This document shows positions 16,038 through 24,218 of a stretch of DNA of 43,285 bases, piece by piece. The stretch's first letter is position 1. The number at the start of each line of letters is the position of its first letter. This DNA is from Levilactobacillus yonginensis (GTDB lineage Bacteria; Bacillota; Bacilli; Lactobacillales; Lactobacillaceae). Position numbers and translations under genes: made by a program. Under the pieces are notes generated by a model. That model saw nothing but the letters and a program-made list of their open reading frames with translations. It ran no database searches and had not been told where the DNA came from. The DNA lies in NCBI RefSeq assembly GCF_964065165.1, contig NZ_OZ061551.1:1-43285 (forward strand), given 5' to 3'.

Positions 16038-17654
16038 TTACTCCTCAAATGCTGGGTTGATATAGCTTTTTGTGAGCTTTAATCCTCTAAATCGCCAAAT
16101 GAAATTGTGGTCGTGCATTCCATGCTGGCTTCTAACTTTTTGCACCCCATACGCTTTCAGGTTTTCGGTGATCGTCTGTGCGGTAGTCTTATCGGAGTAG
16201 TTGTTTTCTGAGCAGAACGCCTTATATTCAGCAACTACACTCTTACTAGAATCGCCCTCGTCCTTGCTGATATCAATCTCACAAGCTTCTTCAATGAATT
16301 GGCCGAAGTGGTCGTTCAATTCTACCCACTCGTCACGAGCAAGCTTCATATCGTCCGTTTCAGTCAGTGAACCTCGTTTCATGGCCGCCATGAATGCTTT
16401 AATGCACTGGTACACGAATGCGCTTCTTTCATCCTTGACGAGTTGCATATCATGTTCTTTCCAAAAATCCTTATTGACTGTTCGGGTGTTGCCGTTGATG
16501 AACTTGATTAGAACCAGCCGGTCCGTCATGCCATTGGATGAGTCGGTAAATGATGGTAAGGCATTCGCGCTGAAAATCATCTTGGCGTAGTTGATAAAGG
16601 TAAAGTTTTGCATACCCTTGAATTCCGCGTCAAGGCTATCCCCCCCGCTTAGCTTCTTCAAAACAGCCGTGTTGCTAAGGTATCCTTTAGGAATATCGGC
16701 AACAATATTGGCTTCCATGCCATACAATTGTGCTGGCTTAAAACGTGCGTCATTGCCAGCCAATTCATCAGGCGGAACGGCCGCATAATTGTCAGCCCCG
16801 TAAAGTGTCTGGGCGAGAAGATCAATGAGAAATGTTGTCTTACCTTCGCCACCATTACCACTAAGAAACACCATTTTTTGAAACGGTCGGTAGCTATGGT
16901 AGAAACCATAGCCGATATACTCCTTTAAGAATGTGGCAGCATTGCCGACCATATCTCGAAGTAATGCGTCTGTTCGGGGTGTCATCATACCACTAACGTC
17001 TAAGTCATAATCATGGCCGTTCAGCAAATAGTTTTCAGGGTTCTTAGATTCCAGTTTTCCGGTTGCCATGTTGAACGTGCCATTTCTAAAGGCAACTAAA
17101 TTGGGGTTAGCATGGTCAAATGGGTTGTCTCGCTGGTTAGCTTGATACATGAAGCGTTGAGTGTAGCGCCGCACCCTACCAATGTTTCCATCGTTGTAAA
17201 CGCCCCACGGCTTTAGAATATGCGTCAGGCGGCTTTCAATGTAAGTAACGGCTTCTTTATCTTTAAACATTCGCCAAGTCCCGGTAATATCAAGGTAGAC
17301 AGCACCCTCTTTTAGCATTGGAAAACTAGTTAGATGATCATGCTTAATCAGTTTATCGCCTAAAACTATTTCACTAACAAAGACTTTAAAAACAGGCTTG
17401 GGATCGCCCTTCCCCTCAACCTTGTAATATGCGTTAATCCATGATGGCAGGCTTTCTTTGAGTTCTTTATTGAAATCAGATAACGCCTGTGGATCTCTTA
17501 AAGTGGTATCATCGGGAGCTTCAATGAAATTTACATCTATTGGGGTTAATCCCTCGTCGATGGCGTTGCCGTCTTTTGATACAACTACGGATAACCGCTT
17601 CTTATCATGGTAATTAGCCAGCAATTCTTGAGTTTCTGACGGAATTTCGTTCAA
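16038..17654 (-). CDS. D5-type primase/SF3 replicative helicase (Rep)
   Basis: 538 residues from a TTG preceded by GGGAGA. A D5_N-like region (about residues 150-230) precedes the SF3 helicase domain with Walker A G-N-G-G-E-G-K-T-T at 266-274 and a C-terminal winged-helix-type end (about 450-538). Proteins of this kind bind origin iterons and unwind DNA in phages, P4-like elements and SaPI-type satellites. It overlaps the prim-pol gene by 41 bases. With the iteron region just downstream it is the best candidate replication initiator on this circle. It is intact. Confidence 0.9.
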   Translation of the reverse strand: MNEIPSETQELLANYHDKKRLSVVVSKDGNAIDEGLTPIDVNFIEAPDDTTLRDPQALSDFNKELKESLPSWINAYYKVEGKGDPKPVFKVFVSEIVLGDKLIKHDHLTSFPMLKEGAVYLDITGTWRMFKDKEAVTYIESRLTHILKPWGVYNDGNIGRVRRYTQRFMYQANQRDNPFDHANPNLVAFRNGTFNMATGKLESKNPENYLLNGHDYDLDVSGMMTPRTDALLRDMVGNAATFLKEYIGYGFYHSYRPFQKMVFLSGNGGEGKTTFLIDLLAQTLYGADNYAAVPPDELAGNDARFKPAQLYGMEANIVADIPKGYLSNTAVLKKLSGGDSLDAEFKGMQNFTFINYAKMIFSANALPSFTDSSNGMTDRLVLIKFINGNTRTVNKDFWKEHDMQLVKDERSAFVYQCIKAFMAAMKRGSLTETDDMKLARDEWVELNDHFGQFIEEACEIDISKDEGDSSKSVVAEYKAFCSENNYSDKTTAQTITENLKAYGVQKVRSQHGMHDHNFIWRFRGLKLTKSYINPAFEE

Positions 17655-18447
17655 ATTGCTTCATCTCCCGTTTCAATATCGAGTTATAAATCGTGGTAAC
17701 TTCTTTCGTTTCTAGTGGCTGATCAATAAATCGCTCATTGATTGAACAAGCTAATTCGTAAACAGTTTCTGGCTCGGCGCCGGTAACAAACAATCTTCCA
17801 ATCATTTTAGTTAACCAAGCATTCCGATTGCCTTGGGTTGTCCCGGTTACCATTTCATCTAACAAGCGCCCCGTATATTTCTTTAAGCGCGTTGTATAGG
17901 CGTGTTCTGACGCACCGTTCAAACTATTGGTGCTTAATTCATCAACTAACCAATTAGGCGCCGGTTGAATATCAGCCAATGTTCGCCCAGATAAGGGTGC
18001 ATAAGCCGCACCATCAACTTCACTTGGTGCAATCACTGTGAAATCACTTAGCAGATCAATGCCCGGCCAATTATCGACCTTGCGCACTTTGTCTCCGGTA
18101 TACTTAAAGAAGTAGTGGAGACCACCGCTGGCTGTCTTTTCAATGTACGTATCTGGTGAAAGTGACTTACCTTGGCGCTGTAATTTCATCAGGCTATCTT
18201 TTCCATTCTTAGTAGAATCGTGAATATCAACATCAACCACCAATAAATGGGACGTGTCTAACCGCAATCCCAAATTGTAATCCGGGTTACTTTGAAACCA
18301 GTCCATAATGGTGTTTTTGTCTCTGGTGGCTTCTAAATATCCGTGGTGGCCCTTAGGTGGCGTCTTCGTGTTAGCTGATAAAGGGTAAATTTCATATCCG
18401 CTTTCAACTAAATCAAGTGCCACATACAACGAAGCGAATTCCTTCAT
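17614..18447 (-). CDS. Bifunctional primase/polymerase (prim-pol) domain protein
   Basis: 277 residues. The prim-pol fold is marked by L-L-V-V-D-V-D-I-H (metal-binding D-x-D), followed by A-S-G-G-L-H-Y-F-F-K-Y (S-G-G-x-H) and G-I-D-L-L-S-D-F-T-V-I-A-P-S. A small PriCT-like helical tail (about residues 200-270) ends the protein. It would make primers or short DNA for the D5 helicase encoded next to it. In related phages the two domains are one protein; here they are two overlapping genes. The start overlaps the upstream stop by four bases (ATGA). Confidence 0.9.
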   Translation of the reverse strand: MKEFASLYVALDLVESGYEIYPLSANTKTPPKGHHGYLEATRDKNTIMDWFQSNPDYNLGLRLDTSHLLVVDVDIHDSTKNGKDSLMKLQRQGKSLSPDTYIEKTASGGLHYFFKYTGDKVRKVDNWPGIDLLSDFTVIAPSEVDGAAYAPLSGRTLADIQPAPNWLVDELSTNSLNGASEHAYTTRLKKYTGRLLDEMVTGTTQGNRNAWLTKMIGRLFVTGAEPETVYELACSINERFIDQPLETKEVTTIYNSILKREMKQFERNSVRNSRIAG

Positions 18448-18659
18448 TGTTTATCGCCACCAAACATATTAAAATTGTCCACGTTTGTGTAGTGATTTTC
18501 AGCATATTGATTTATTACTGTAATTAACCCGCGTAGGTCACCAACCCTATCTATATCGTTGTCTAAATTATCACTGGCTAACTGACTTAAGGCTCCCAAT
18601 GCGTTGGCTAACGTACCTGATTCAAACGCTAAATCATCTAAGTCCTCTATTTTATTCAT
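18444..18659 (-). CDS. Small acidic phage protein
   Basis: 71 residues, acidic, alanine/leucine-rich helix (E-S-G-T-L-A-N-A-L-G-A-L-S-Q-L-A) then a tail ending F-N-M-F-G-G-D-K-Q. No recognised domain. ATGA overlap with prim-pol shows coupling in the early operon. Confidence 0.7.
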   Translation of the reverse strand: MNKIEDLDDLAFESGTLANALGALSQLASDNLDNDIDRVGDLRGLITVINQYAENHYTNVDNFNMFGGDKQ

Positions 18660-18697
18660 TTTTATCTTTTCCCTTCATCAAAACAGTAGTGACGTGT

Positions 18698-18780
18698 TAT
18701 AATTAAGGGGAAACATACATCCCATCCCTAATTATCTGACCTACTGCCGTTCAAAGCTAAGTAGGTCTTTTTTGTATGCC
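18698..18780 (+). ncRNA. Candidate short antisense RNA opposite the membrane peptide
   Basis: TATAAT at 18698-18703 with an upstream TG (extended -10) would start RNA near 18710. A hairpin ACCTACT...AGTAGGT (18740-18766) followed by six Ts would end it, giving about 65 bases. It is complementary to the last part of the 40-residue peptide gene. The -35 element is poor. Confidence 0.5.
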
Positions 18781-18863
18781 TTCTTCATTCCAACTAACGC
18801 CGTAGCAATGCCAAGAAAATAACTGGCAAAAAGTCCGACTAACAATAAACTGACCAAATTCAT
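18741..18863 (-). CDS. 40-residue membrane peptide, possible type I toxin
   Basis: ATG at 18863 follows GAGGTGG. The peptide has one hydrophobic helix (L-V-S-L-L-L-V-G-L-F-A-S-Y-F-L-G-I-A) and a basic tail (M-K-K-A-Y-K-K-D-L-L). Size and design resemble Fst/TxpA-type type I toxins. On the opposite strand an extended -10 promoter and terminator define a short RNA covering the 3' end of this gene. It could instead be an ordinary small phage membrane protein, since it sits in line with the early operon. Confidence 0.55.
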   Translation of the reverse strand: MNLVSLLLVGLFASYFLGIATALVGMKKAYKKDLLSFERQ

Positions 18864-18893
18864 AGGGCCACCTCATCAAGCTTTTAAATAATA

Positions 18894-19106
18894 TCAGACA
18901 AAAGCATCAAATTGTGTCTTCACATCGCTATTTAACGCAACAGCTATTTTCATAGCTGTTGGCCCCGTGCAAGTCCTTTTTCCGTTTAATACCTGAGATA
19001 AAAATGACTCGCTAATCCCCGTAATATCAGACATTTTGGATTGGGTTAGGCCCTGTAAAGCAATGCTTTCTTTTGCTAGTTTGGAATTTTTAATCTTGCA
19101 CTTCAA
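18894..19106 (-). CDS. Cro/XRE-family regulator
   Basis: 70 residues, TTG start eight bases after GGAGGTGA. The helix-turn-helix G-L-T-Q-S-K-M-S-D-I-T-G-I-S-E-S-F-L-S-Q-V-L-N-G-K covers about residues 19-43. It is divergent from the CI-like gene, the standard lysogeny-switch layout. On its strand TTGCAA and TATCAT separated by 17 bases form a good promoter near 19170-19140. Confidence 0.85.
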   Translation of the reverse strand: MKCKIKNSKLAKESIALQGLTQSKMSDITGISESFLSQVLNGKRTCTGPTAMKIAVALNSDVKTQFDAFV

Positions 19107-19251
19107 AATATCGTCACCTCCTATCTACAAGAAGCATGATAGCATACTGAGATTTTGCTTGCAAACGTTTAGCATACATTTGTCAAAAAAACGTGTTTTT
19201 GTCTGATGTTTATGAGATAATTATCTCATCTTGAACTAAAGGAGTAATATC
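19107..19251. promoter_or_regulatory. Divergent lysogeny-switch control region
   Basis: Between Cro and CI genes lie a perfect 18-base palindrome ATGAGATAATTATCTCAT (19212-19229), just upstream of the CI ribosome site, and direct repeats TAGCATAC near 19141 and 19170. The palindrome is well placed for CI autoregulation, and the repeats overlap the Cro-side promoter (TTGCAA, 17 bases, TATCAT). Confidence 0.6.
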
Positions 19252-19866
19252 ATGAACGACTTTGATTATAAATTCCCGGAAGTTTTAAAATTCATTCGTA
19301 ATCACACACCTTATCAAGGCAAAAAAAGGCTATCCTTGAGAAAATTATCTGAACTTTCCGGCGTATCAACACCATACATTTCACAGCTAGAACAATTCAG
19401 CCAGCAAAGAAAGCCAAGTATGGAAACCGTATCAAAACTAGCAACTGGCTTAACAGTTCCTACAAAAGCTAACCAAAGTGACATGTTTAAGCTACTAAGT
19501 AGCACAGCCGGATATTCAAAGATTGATCCACGTGTCGCCCTGAAAATCACCAAAACATTACCTAACGTGAAATTTTCCGACTTTTTGCAACTCGTTTTAG
19601 GATATACAGGAACCATTAATTTAGATGAAAATAACGAGGAAAGGATTGCAAACGAAGCTTATAAAAACTGGGATAATTCAGAATTAGAAACAGTTAACGA
19701 ATTGCTGTATCAATATAAATTAATGCGAAATAACATCCACTTAGAAGATTGCGAAGATGGGAATCATAAAATTATGCTAGATTCAAAAGATCTAACCAAA
19801 GTAGAAAATATTGTTTTACTTGGTGCAATAAAAACAATTCGAGAACTAAGAAACAATGGTAAATAA
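19252..19866 (+). CDS. CI-like phage repressor
   Basis: 204 residues, ATG behind AAAGGAG. An XRE helix-turn-helix lies at about residues 26-60 (L-S-L-R-K-L-S-E-L-S-G-V-S-T-P-Y-I-S-Q-L-E). The C-terminal half is helical and lacks the S24 peptidase motifs of RecA-cleaved CI, so induction would need an antirepressor or another signal, as in satellites. It is divergent from the Cro-like gene and would keep the prim-pol/D5 operon silent. Confidence 0.82.
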   Translation: MNDFDYKFPEVLKFIRNHTPYQGKKRLSLRKLSELSGVSTPYISQLEQFSQQRKPSMETVSKLATGLTVPTKANQSDMFKLLSSTAGYSKIDPRVALKITKTLPNVKFSDFLQLVLGYTGTINLDENNEERIANEAYKNWDNSELETVNELLYQYKLMRNNIHLEDCEDGNHKIMLDSKDLTKVENIVLLGAIKTIRELRNNGK

Positions 19867-19869
19867 AAA

Positions 19870-19910
19870 TAGGCCAGCAGACTACAATTAAGTAATCTAC
19901 TGGCCTACTA
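19870..19910. terminator. Bidirectional terminator after the CI gene
   Basis: TAGGCCAGCAGA (19870-19881) pairs with TCTACTGGCCTA (19896-19907) with one mismatch. It separates the CI gene from convergent small genes. Confidence 0.75.
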
Positions 19911-20036
19911 TTAATTATTATTCTTCTTCTCGTTCAATTCCCCACTCGTCAACATTTACAATGTCATCAATAGCAGGACCATTATTGGCCGCAAGAGTAA
20001 CATCAATGTCATACCAATAACTAATATACCTACCTC

Positions 20037-20231
20037 TTACTCCAAGTGAAAAATTCTCATTACCTGATTTAACACAACAGGAACGACGTAGCCAATGACA
20101 CACAAGATAATACCGGTCTTTTGAATAACGGTTAAGTCCTTAAAATCATGCCAGAATCCCACAATTAGACAAATAACCCCAATTAAAATTAAGAATGAAA
20201 TTAAAACTGCAATATTAACCCAATTAATCAT
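20037..20231 (-). CDS. Small two-pass membrane protein
   Basis: 64 residues, ATG behind GAGGTGATC. Two hydrophobic helices (I-A-V-L-I-S-F-L-I-L-I-G-V-I-C-L-I-V-G-F and I-I-L-C-V-I-G-Y-V-V-P-V-V) flank a short polar loop W-H-D-F-K-D. Family unknown. It lies after the CI gene where phages often carry superinfection-exclusion or other lysogenic conversion genes; that role is only a suggestion from place and size. Confidence 0.65.
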   Translation of the reverse strand: MINWVNIAVLISFLILIGVICLIVGFWHDFKDLTVIQKTGIILCVIGYVVPVVLNQVMRIFHLE

Positions 20232-20239
20232 GTGATCAC

Positions 20240-20426
20240 CTCATCTATTAGCTATACCGATTCTTACTTTACATAAGGCGGCTTATCCCAAGTAACCCAC
20301 ATTCACCGCGGTACTTCCACATTCCGTTCTTTTTTGATTGTGAACTTGTCCAAAAAAGAAGTGGTATAGGTCGCAGATTGGCTTTAATTGGGGAAAGAAA
20401 TTTTGTGAAATTTACTGGTATTACGT
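20240..20426. other. Intergenic region without recognised gene
   Basis: No open frame with a ribosome site was seen. The stretch marks the change from the phage-like module to the plasmid backbone. Confidence 0.4.
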
Positions 20427-20711
20427 CTAGGCCATTCCCTTAAATTCAACTGTCTCATTCTTTGTATTAACCAAAAATTTGCCAACACTTCCCCGATACT
20501 TCACTGATACTTTAAAGGAATACTTGTAATTTACCCGAGTGTATCGAATACTACTAATTCTTCCCTGATACCCTTGACTACGCAAAACTCTCTTCACTTG
20601 GTTCCTTTGTCGATCAGTAATTCTTGCAGAACTCCGATAGATTGTCTTCTTAACGATCACATCTGGATTCAATGGAACAATGTAATCCTTACCTTCCAAC
20701 AATTCCACCAA
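20427..20711 (-). CDS. Hypothetical basic protein
   Basis: 94 residues, basic, with beta-strand-like alternation at the C-terminus (Y-K-Y-S-F-K-V-S-V-K-Y-R-G-S-V-G-K-F). I do not recognise a family. An AAAGAAAGTTG stretch precedes the start codon but is a weak ribosome site. The protein could bind nucleic acid, but nothing in the sequence proves this. Confidence 0.5.
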   Translation of the reverse strand: MVELLEGKDYIVPLNPDVIVKKTIYRSSARITDRQRNQVKRVLRSQGYQGRISSIRYTRVNYKYSFKVSVKYRGSVGKFLVNTKNETVEFKGMA

Positions 20712-21208
20712 CTTTCTTTTTTCTTTGGAATTTGTCTTGACGGGTTACGGTTTTCCATTCAGTTTAGAGGGAGTGACGTTTTGAGCGCAGAATTGTTCCC
20801 TGGAATCAGCTATTTGGAATAACTGAACCAGAGTACAATTCTACTACTAAAAGTTTCCCCTTAGTTCGTCGGTCGTTAACGCCCGTCGCTTGTCTGTACA
20901 ATTGCGGTATTGCTACCACCACTCATTATAAACCTACGTTTTCGGTTTAACCTACTAAAAAACGCCCTAGAAGGCGTTGATGATACGTATTTATTTTTGT
21001 TCGATCACCAACTAATCAATGGCACCAAGCCGAAGCTTCGTTTTACCACCCGCGCCGTTAATGGTCGCGCTCACCATTCACCACCCAGCCGTACAGATGA
21101 CCTTGTTGTGGTATAGCCAGACTTATTGAAGTCGCACTGGCAAACGTGTCCCCTTGGATTTAGACCCCAGCTTGTCCCCTAGGGCTTTAAAAATCGCACC
21201 GGCCATGA
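20712..21208. other. Backbone intergenic region with hairpins, no convincing gene
   Basis: Contains an inverted repeat AACGCC/GGCGTT at about 20965-20980 with a T run in the - direction, so it works as a terminator for a - strand transcript of unknown origin. No open frame with a start and ribosome site looks real. A countertranscribed RNA or part of an old plasmid origin is possible. Confidence 0.4.
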
Positions 21209-21280
21209 TATAATAGTCATTAAATAGCGATGACTTTTATGTGGCGCTCACCGATTCCCGTCGGTGGGTGTTTTTTTGTA
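21209..21280 (+). ncRNA. Candidate short RNA or leader with terminator upstream of the centromere region
   Basis: An extended -10 TGATATAAT (21206-21214) and TTTAAA 17 bases upstream form a good promoter. Transcription from about 21221 would meet a hairpin ACCGA/TCGGT (21250-21265) followed by seven Ts, giving about 55-60 bases with no reading frame. Confidence 0.5.
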
Positions 21281-21328
21281 TTCACTTACAAGTACAATTG
21301 TATTTCTCTCAATAAAGGAAATCAACAC

Positions 21329-21500
21329 TTTTTTAAAAAATGTATACATTTTTACATTAGTACAAATACTAATGTAAAAATTAGTATTTGTATACTCATT
21401 AAAAACGCCTATATTGCAGTCTACATAGAGCTCATGTATACATTTTTACTTTTACACACTTGTATTTGTATACATGTACTAATTTTTGTGCTATGCTTTA
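21329..21500. repeat. Centromere/operator repeats upstream of parA
   Basis: GTATAC words repeat in this A+T-rich stretch: TGTATACATTTTTAC at 21341 and again near 21435, TTTGTATAC near 21388 and 21467. A perfect inverted repeat of 14-base arms (21349-21362 and 21367-21380, core TTAGTA/TACTAA) lies in the middle. Small ribbon-helix-helix ParB proteins bind such repeats both to segregate the plasmid and to repress parAB. Confidence 0.65.
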
Positions 21501-21534
21501 AGAGCATTACACTACATATTTATGAGGTGATATT

Positions 21535-22341
21535 TTGGATAGCAAAGTCATAACATTTTCAAACTTTAAAGGCGGGACTGGCAAGACAACTAATAGTACA
21601 ATGACTGGTATCGAGTTGGCACGTCGTGGGTATAAAACACTATTAATAGATTTGGATCCTCAAGCTAACGCCACTAATTTATATTTAAAAACTAAAAATA
21701 ACGTCGGCGGTGAAGTAACTTCTTTTGATGAAACCTTGATGACCGCAATTAAAAACAAAAACCTCAAACCAGCTATCATCAACGTAATCCAAAATTTAGA
21801 TATTCTTCCATCCTCAGCTGACTTTTCTTTATATCCTAGATATATGGAGAATATAATTTCTGACTACACCGATCGTGTAAAATACTTGTCTACCTTAATA
21901 AATCCGTGGAAAGATGACTACGACTACTTGTTGGTAGACGTTCCACCTACAATTAGCCTAATCACAGATACCGCATTATATATGACAGACTACGCGATTG
22001 TCGTTCTTCAAACTCAGGAAAGATCGCTTCAGGGTGCCCAGGCATTCATCAAATACATGCAAGATCAAATTATCAATGAATTCCACGCTCCGACATTAGA
22101 TTTACTAGGAATATTGCCGGTTTTGCTGAAAAATGGTGCCCCTGTCGATAAGAGCACCTTAGCTAAAGCAATTGATATATTTGGTAAAGAAAATATTTTT
22201 GACATAACAATTAAAAATATGGAACGCTTAAAACGATATGATGTAACCGGGGTGACATTTAAAGATCAGTTTGATAAAGCAGTTCAAGACGTATACTCCA
22301 ACGTTACTGATGAAATATTTAGCAGAATGGCTGGTGAATAG
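21535..22341 (+). CDS. parA: ParA-family plasmid partition ATPase
   Basis: 268 residues from TTG, preceded by GAGGTGA. Deviant Walker A F-K-G-G-T-G-K-T-T at 11-19, L-I-D-L-D-P-Q-A-N at the A' motif and L-L-V-D-V-P-P near residue 137 are standard for ParA/Soj ATPases. It would bind nucleoid DNA and, with the small protein encoded next, pull plasmid copies apart. The repeats directly upstream are the likely centromere. The next gene starts two bases after the stop, forming an operon. Confidence 0.93.
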   Translation: MDSKVITFSNFKGGTGKTTNSTMTGIELARRGYKTLLIDLDPQANATNLYLKTKNNVGGEVTSFDETLMTAIKNKNLKPAIINVIQNLDILPSSADFSLYPRYMENIISDYTDRVKYLSTLINPWKDDYDYLLVDVPPTISLITDTALYMTDYAIVVLQTQERSLQGAQAFIKYMQDQIINEFHAPTLDLLGILPVLLKNGAPVDKSTLAKAIDIFGKENIFDITIKNMERLKRYDVTGVTFKDQFDKAVQDVYSNVTDEIFSRMAGE

Positions 22342-22343
22342 GA

Positions 22344-22712
22344 ATGAGCGGATTATTAAACAATCCCAATCTAAAAAAACAACCAAAGACGGACCCACTT
22401 GATCGTGGACAAGATATCAAACCCAAAAACACCTTTACTACAGATGATCTTAAAAGTAATAATGGCAAACCATCAAAACCGGGAAAAAGCGTTGCAGATT
22501 CTGTTACTTTTTATGCTAACGTTAGAATCAACAACCATATTAAGAACAAAGCGGAAGCTTTATCTGGAATTGGTCTATATAAATCTCAAAAAGATGCCAT
22601 TGATAACGCATTAGACTATCTCATTGATTCTTTAGACGCTGAAGACAAGCGAAAATTTACTTTTCAATTAGATATTCTGGAGAGTAGAGACGCCCGAACT
22701 AGGGGAAAATAA
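22344..22712 (+). CDS. Small ParB-like centromere-binding protein
   Basis: 122 residues. The first ~50 residues are polar and probably disordered, the region that stimulates ParA ATPase in comparable systems. The C-terminal part V-R-I-N-N-H-I-K-N-K-A-E-A-L-S-G-I-G then K-D-A-I-D-N-A-L-D-Y-L-I fits a ribbon-helix-helix fold. Position after parA and the upstream repeats support the role. It is unrelated to the large HTH-type ParB. Confidence 0.8.
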   Translation: MSGLLNNPNLKKQPKTDPLDRGQDIKPKNTFTTDDLKSNNGKPSKPGKSVADSVTFYANVRINNHIKNKAEALSGIGLYKSQKDAIDNALDYLIDSLDAEDKRKFTFQLDILESRDARTRGK

Positions 22713-22784
22713 TATCGCGCTCTCAGACAACACGTTCAGCTTTTAGACGTATACTTGTCCGTTTAAATTAAGCAGAATGCACAC

Positions 22785-22822
22785 AAAAAAGTCCTCTATT
22801 ATGCGGAATAGAGGGCTTTTCT
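22785..22822 (+). terminator. Terminator after parAB
   Basis: AAAAGTCCTCTATT (ending 22800) pairs with AATAGAGGGCTTTT (22807-22820) over a 6-base loop, with flanking A and T runs that allow action in both directions. Confidence 0.8.
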
Positions 22823-22961
22823 GAAATCAGTACATACAGGCTTTGCTTAGGAGCGTTGCTTGTGTCCATTTAGGACATACACAATCATATAACAATCAAT
22901 CAATGCTGTCACTTAACTTACGCAAAAAAGCCACCCATACTACTCAAAAAATATTCACAAC

Positions 22962-23287
22962 CTATCTAAACAACCGTTTCCAAAAGTTCTCTCTCGTCTC
23001 ATTAGAGGGCTTTTCGTTTTGCTTGCTTATATTTGTATATGAATCATTGCTATCGTCCTTAGAATCGTTCTCACGGCTTTGTAGGGTGTTGCTTTTGATA
23101 TTTTGTTCTGACTTTTGATTTTCAAGTAATTTCTGACTGGATAAATTTAATTGCTGTTGTTGGTCTAATAATTTTTGAAATTTGTTTATCTGTTGATCCT
23201 TTTCGTCAAGTTGGCGTCTAAGTATATTAACTAATTGATCGTTGCTTGACGTGCTTTTGTCTTGTCTATGGTCCCCTGTCAATAAAA
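22962..23287 (-). pseudogene. DUF536-type plasmid protein, 5' end removed by IS3
   Basis: The open frame carries a coiled coil L-R-R-Q-L-D-E-K-D-Q-Q-I-N-K-F-Q-K-L-L-D followed by Q-Q-Q-Q-L, the typical C-terminal pattern of DUF536 proteins encoded after rep genes on Lactobacillus plasmids. The N-terminal helix-turn-helix part is missing because the IS3 element begins at 23288. This is a clue that a conventional theta rep module once stood here and was cut away. Confidence 0.75.
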
Positions 23288-23316
23288 TAGACAATTTAAA
23301 TAGAGACTTTTTTGTC

Positions 23317-24195
23317 CTATGCCACGACTAAATTTTGAATTTGAGTTTGATACTCATCTTCAAGTTGCTTTGGTGATTTGAATCCACAGTGACTGTGAAT
23401 TCTAACTGTGTTGTAAAACGTTTCAATGTACTGAAAAACTAGTCGTTTAGCTTCGGAGTATGAATGGATTTTAAACCGATTTATCCATTCACGCTTAATC
23501 AAGGCATGAAACGACTCAATGCAGGCATTATCCCAAGGATAAGCTTTCTTTGAATAGCTTAATGTCATGTTAGCTGTAACTTGATTGTAAGCTTCAGACG
23601 TAAACTGACTACCACGATCACTGTGCATGATTAATGGCTTGCTAATATGGCGACTGTGCTTAGTCTTTTCAATAAGTGGGATGACATTCGATACCTCCAA
23701 GGTTTCAGATAAGTCCCAACCAATGATCCGTCGGGAGTACAAGTCCATAATACTGGTTAAATAAACGAATCCGTCATGAACTGGAATATAAGTGGTGTCA
23801 ATGCACCAAACGGCGTTTGGTCGCAATGGATTGAACTGCTCGTCTAAAATATTTATTAGCTGTTTATCAAACTTAGAATTGCGAGTGGTAGTCGTCCAAG
23901 GGGTTAGGTAAACGGCGTGAATGCCAAGTTCACGCATATACTTACCAACAGTTCGTTCAGCGATCTTATATCCTTTTGAGCGAAGTTCTTGGGTGATTTT
24001 GCCGGCACCGTAAATACAAAGGCTTTTGAGCCAAATTGCTTTAATTTCACCTTGAATAAACTTCTTCCGAAGCTTTCGCGGTGATTGGTGATTATGACGC
24101 TTTTCTCGTTGATAGTAACCACTTCTTGAGATTCCAACATAATCACACATACCATTGATGGAAGGGTGGGATTCCAAAGCGTGCTGAACGTCCAT
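23317..24195 (-). CDS. IS3-family transposase OrfB
   Basis: 292 residues. HTH_21-like start, then the DDE integrase core: W-C-I-D-T-T-Y-I-P, M-H-S-D-R-G-S-Q-F and the E of A-C-I-E-S-F-H-A-L-I-K-R-E. It normally needs a -1 frameshift from orfA; a run of seven As in orfA near its 3' end (about 24243-24249) is a plausible slippery site. Confidence 0.93.
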   Translation of the reverse strand: MDVQHALESHPSINGMCDYVGISRSGYYQREKRHNHQSPRKLRKKFIQGEIKAIWLKSLCIYGAGKITQELRSKGYKIAERTVGKYMRELGIHAVYLTPWTTTTRNSKFDKQLINILDEQFNPLRPNAVWCIDTTYIPVHDGFVYLTSIMDLYSRRIIGWDLSETLEVSNVIPLIEKTKHSRHISKPLIMHSDRGSQFTSEAYNQVTANMTLSYSKKAYPWDNACIESFHALIKREWINRFKIHSYSEAKRLVFQYIETFYNTVRIHSHCGFKSPKQLEDEYQTQIQNLVVA

Positions 24196-24218
24196 TTCTT
24201 GGTATACCTTTTCGGTAG

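Noticed and set aside
19918..20103. A 61-codon - strand frame overlapping the 64-residue membrane protein
   Set aside because: No acceptable start or ribosome site for the acidic C-terminal part; the overlapping frame has a clear site. It may still be a small unrecognised gene.
20910..21116. A 68-codon + strand frame in the backbone gap
   Set aside because: Contains a hairpin, has no ribosome site and no protein-like pattern beyond a short hydrophobic start.
21230..21553. A 107-codon open frame on the + strand before parA
   Set aside because: It runs through the terminator and the A+T-rich centromere repeats, giving a low-complexity translation with no ribosome site.
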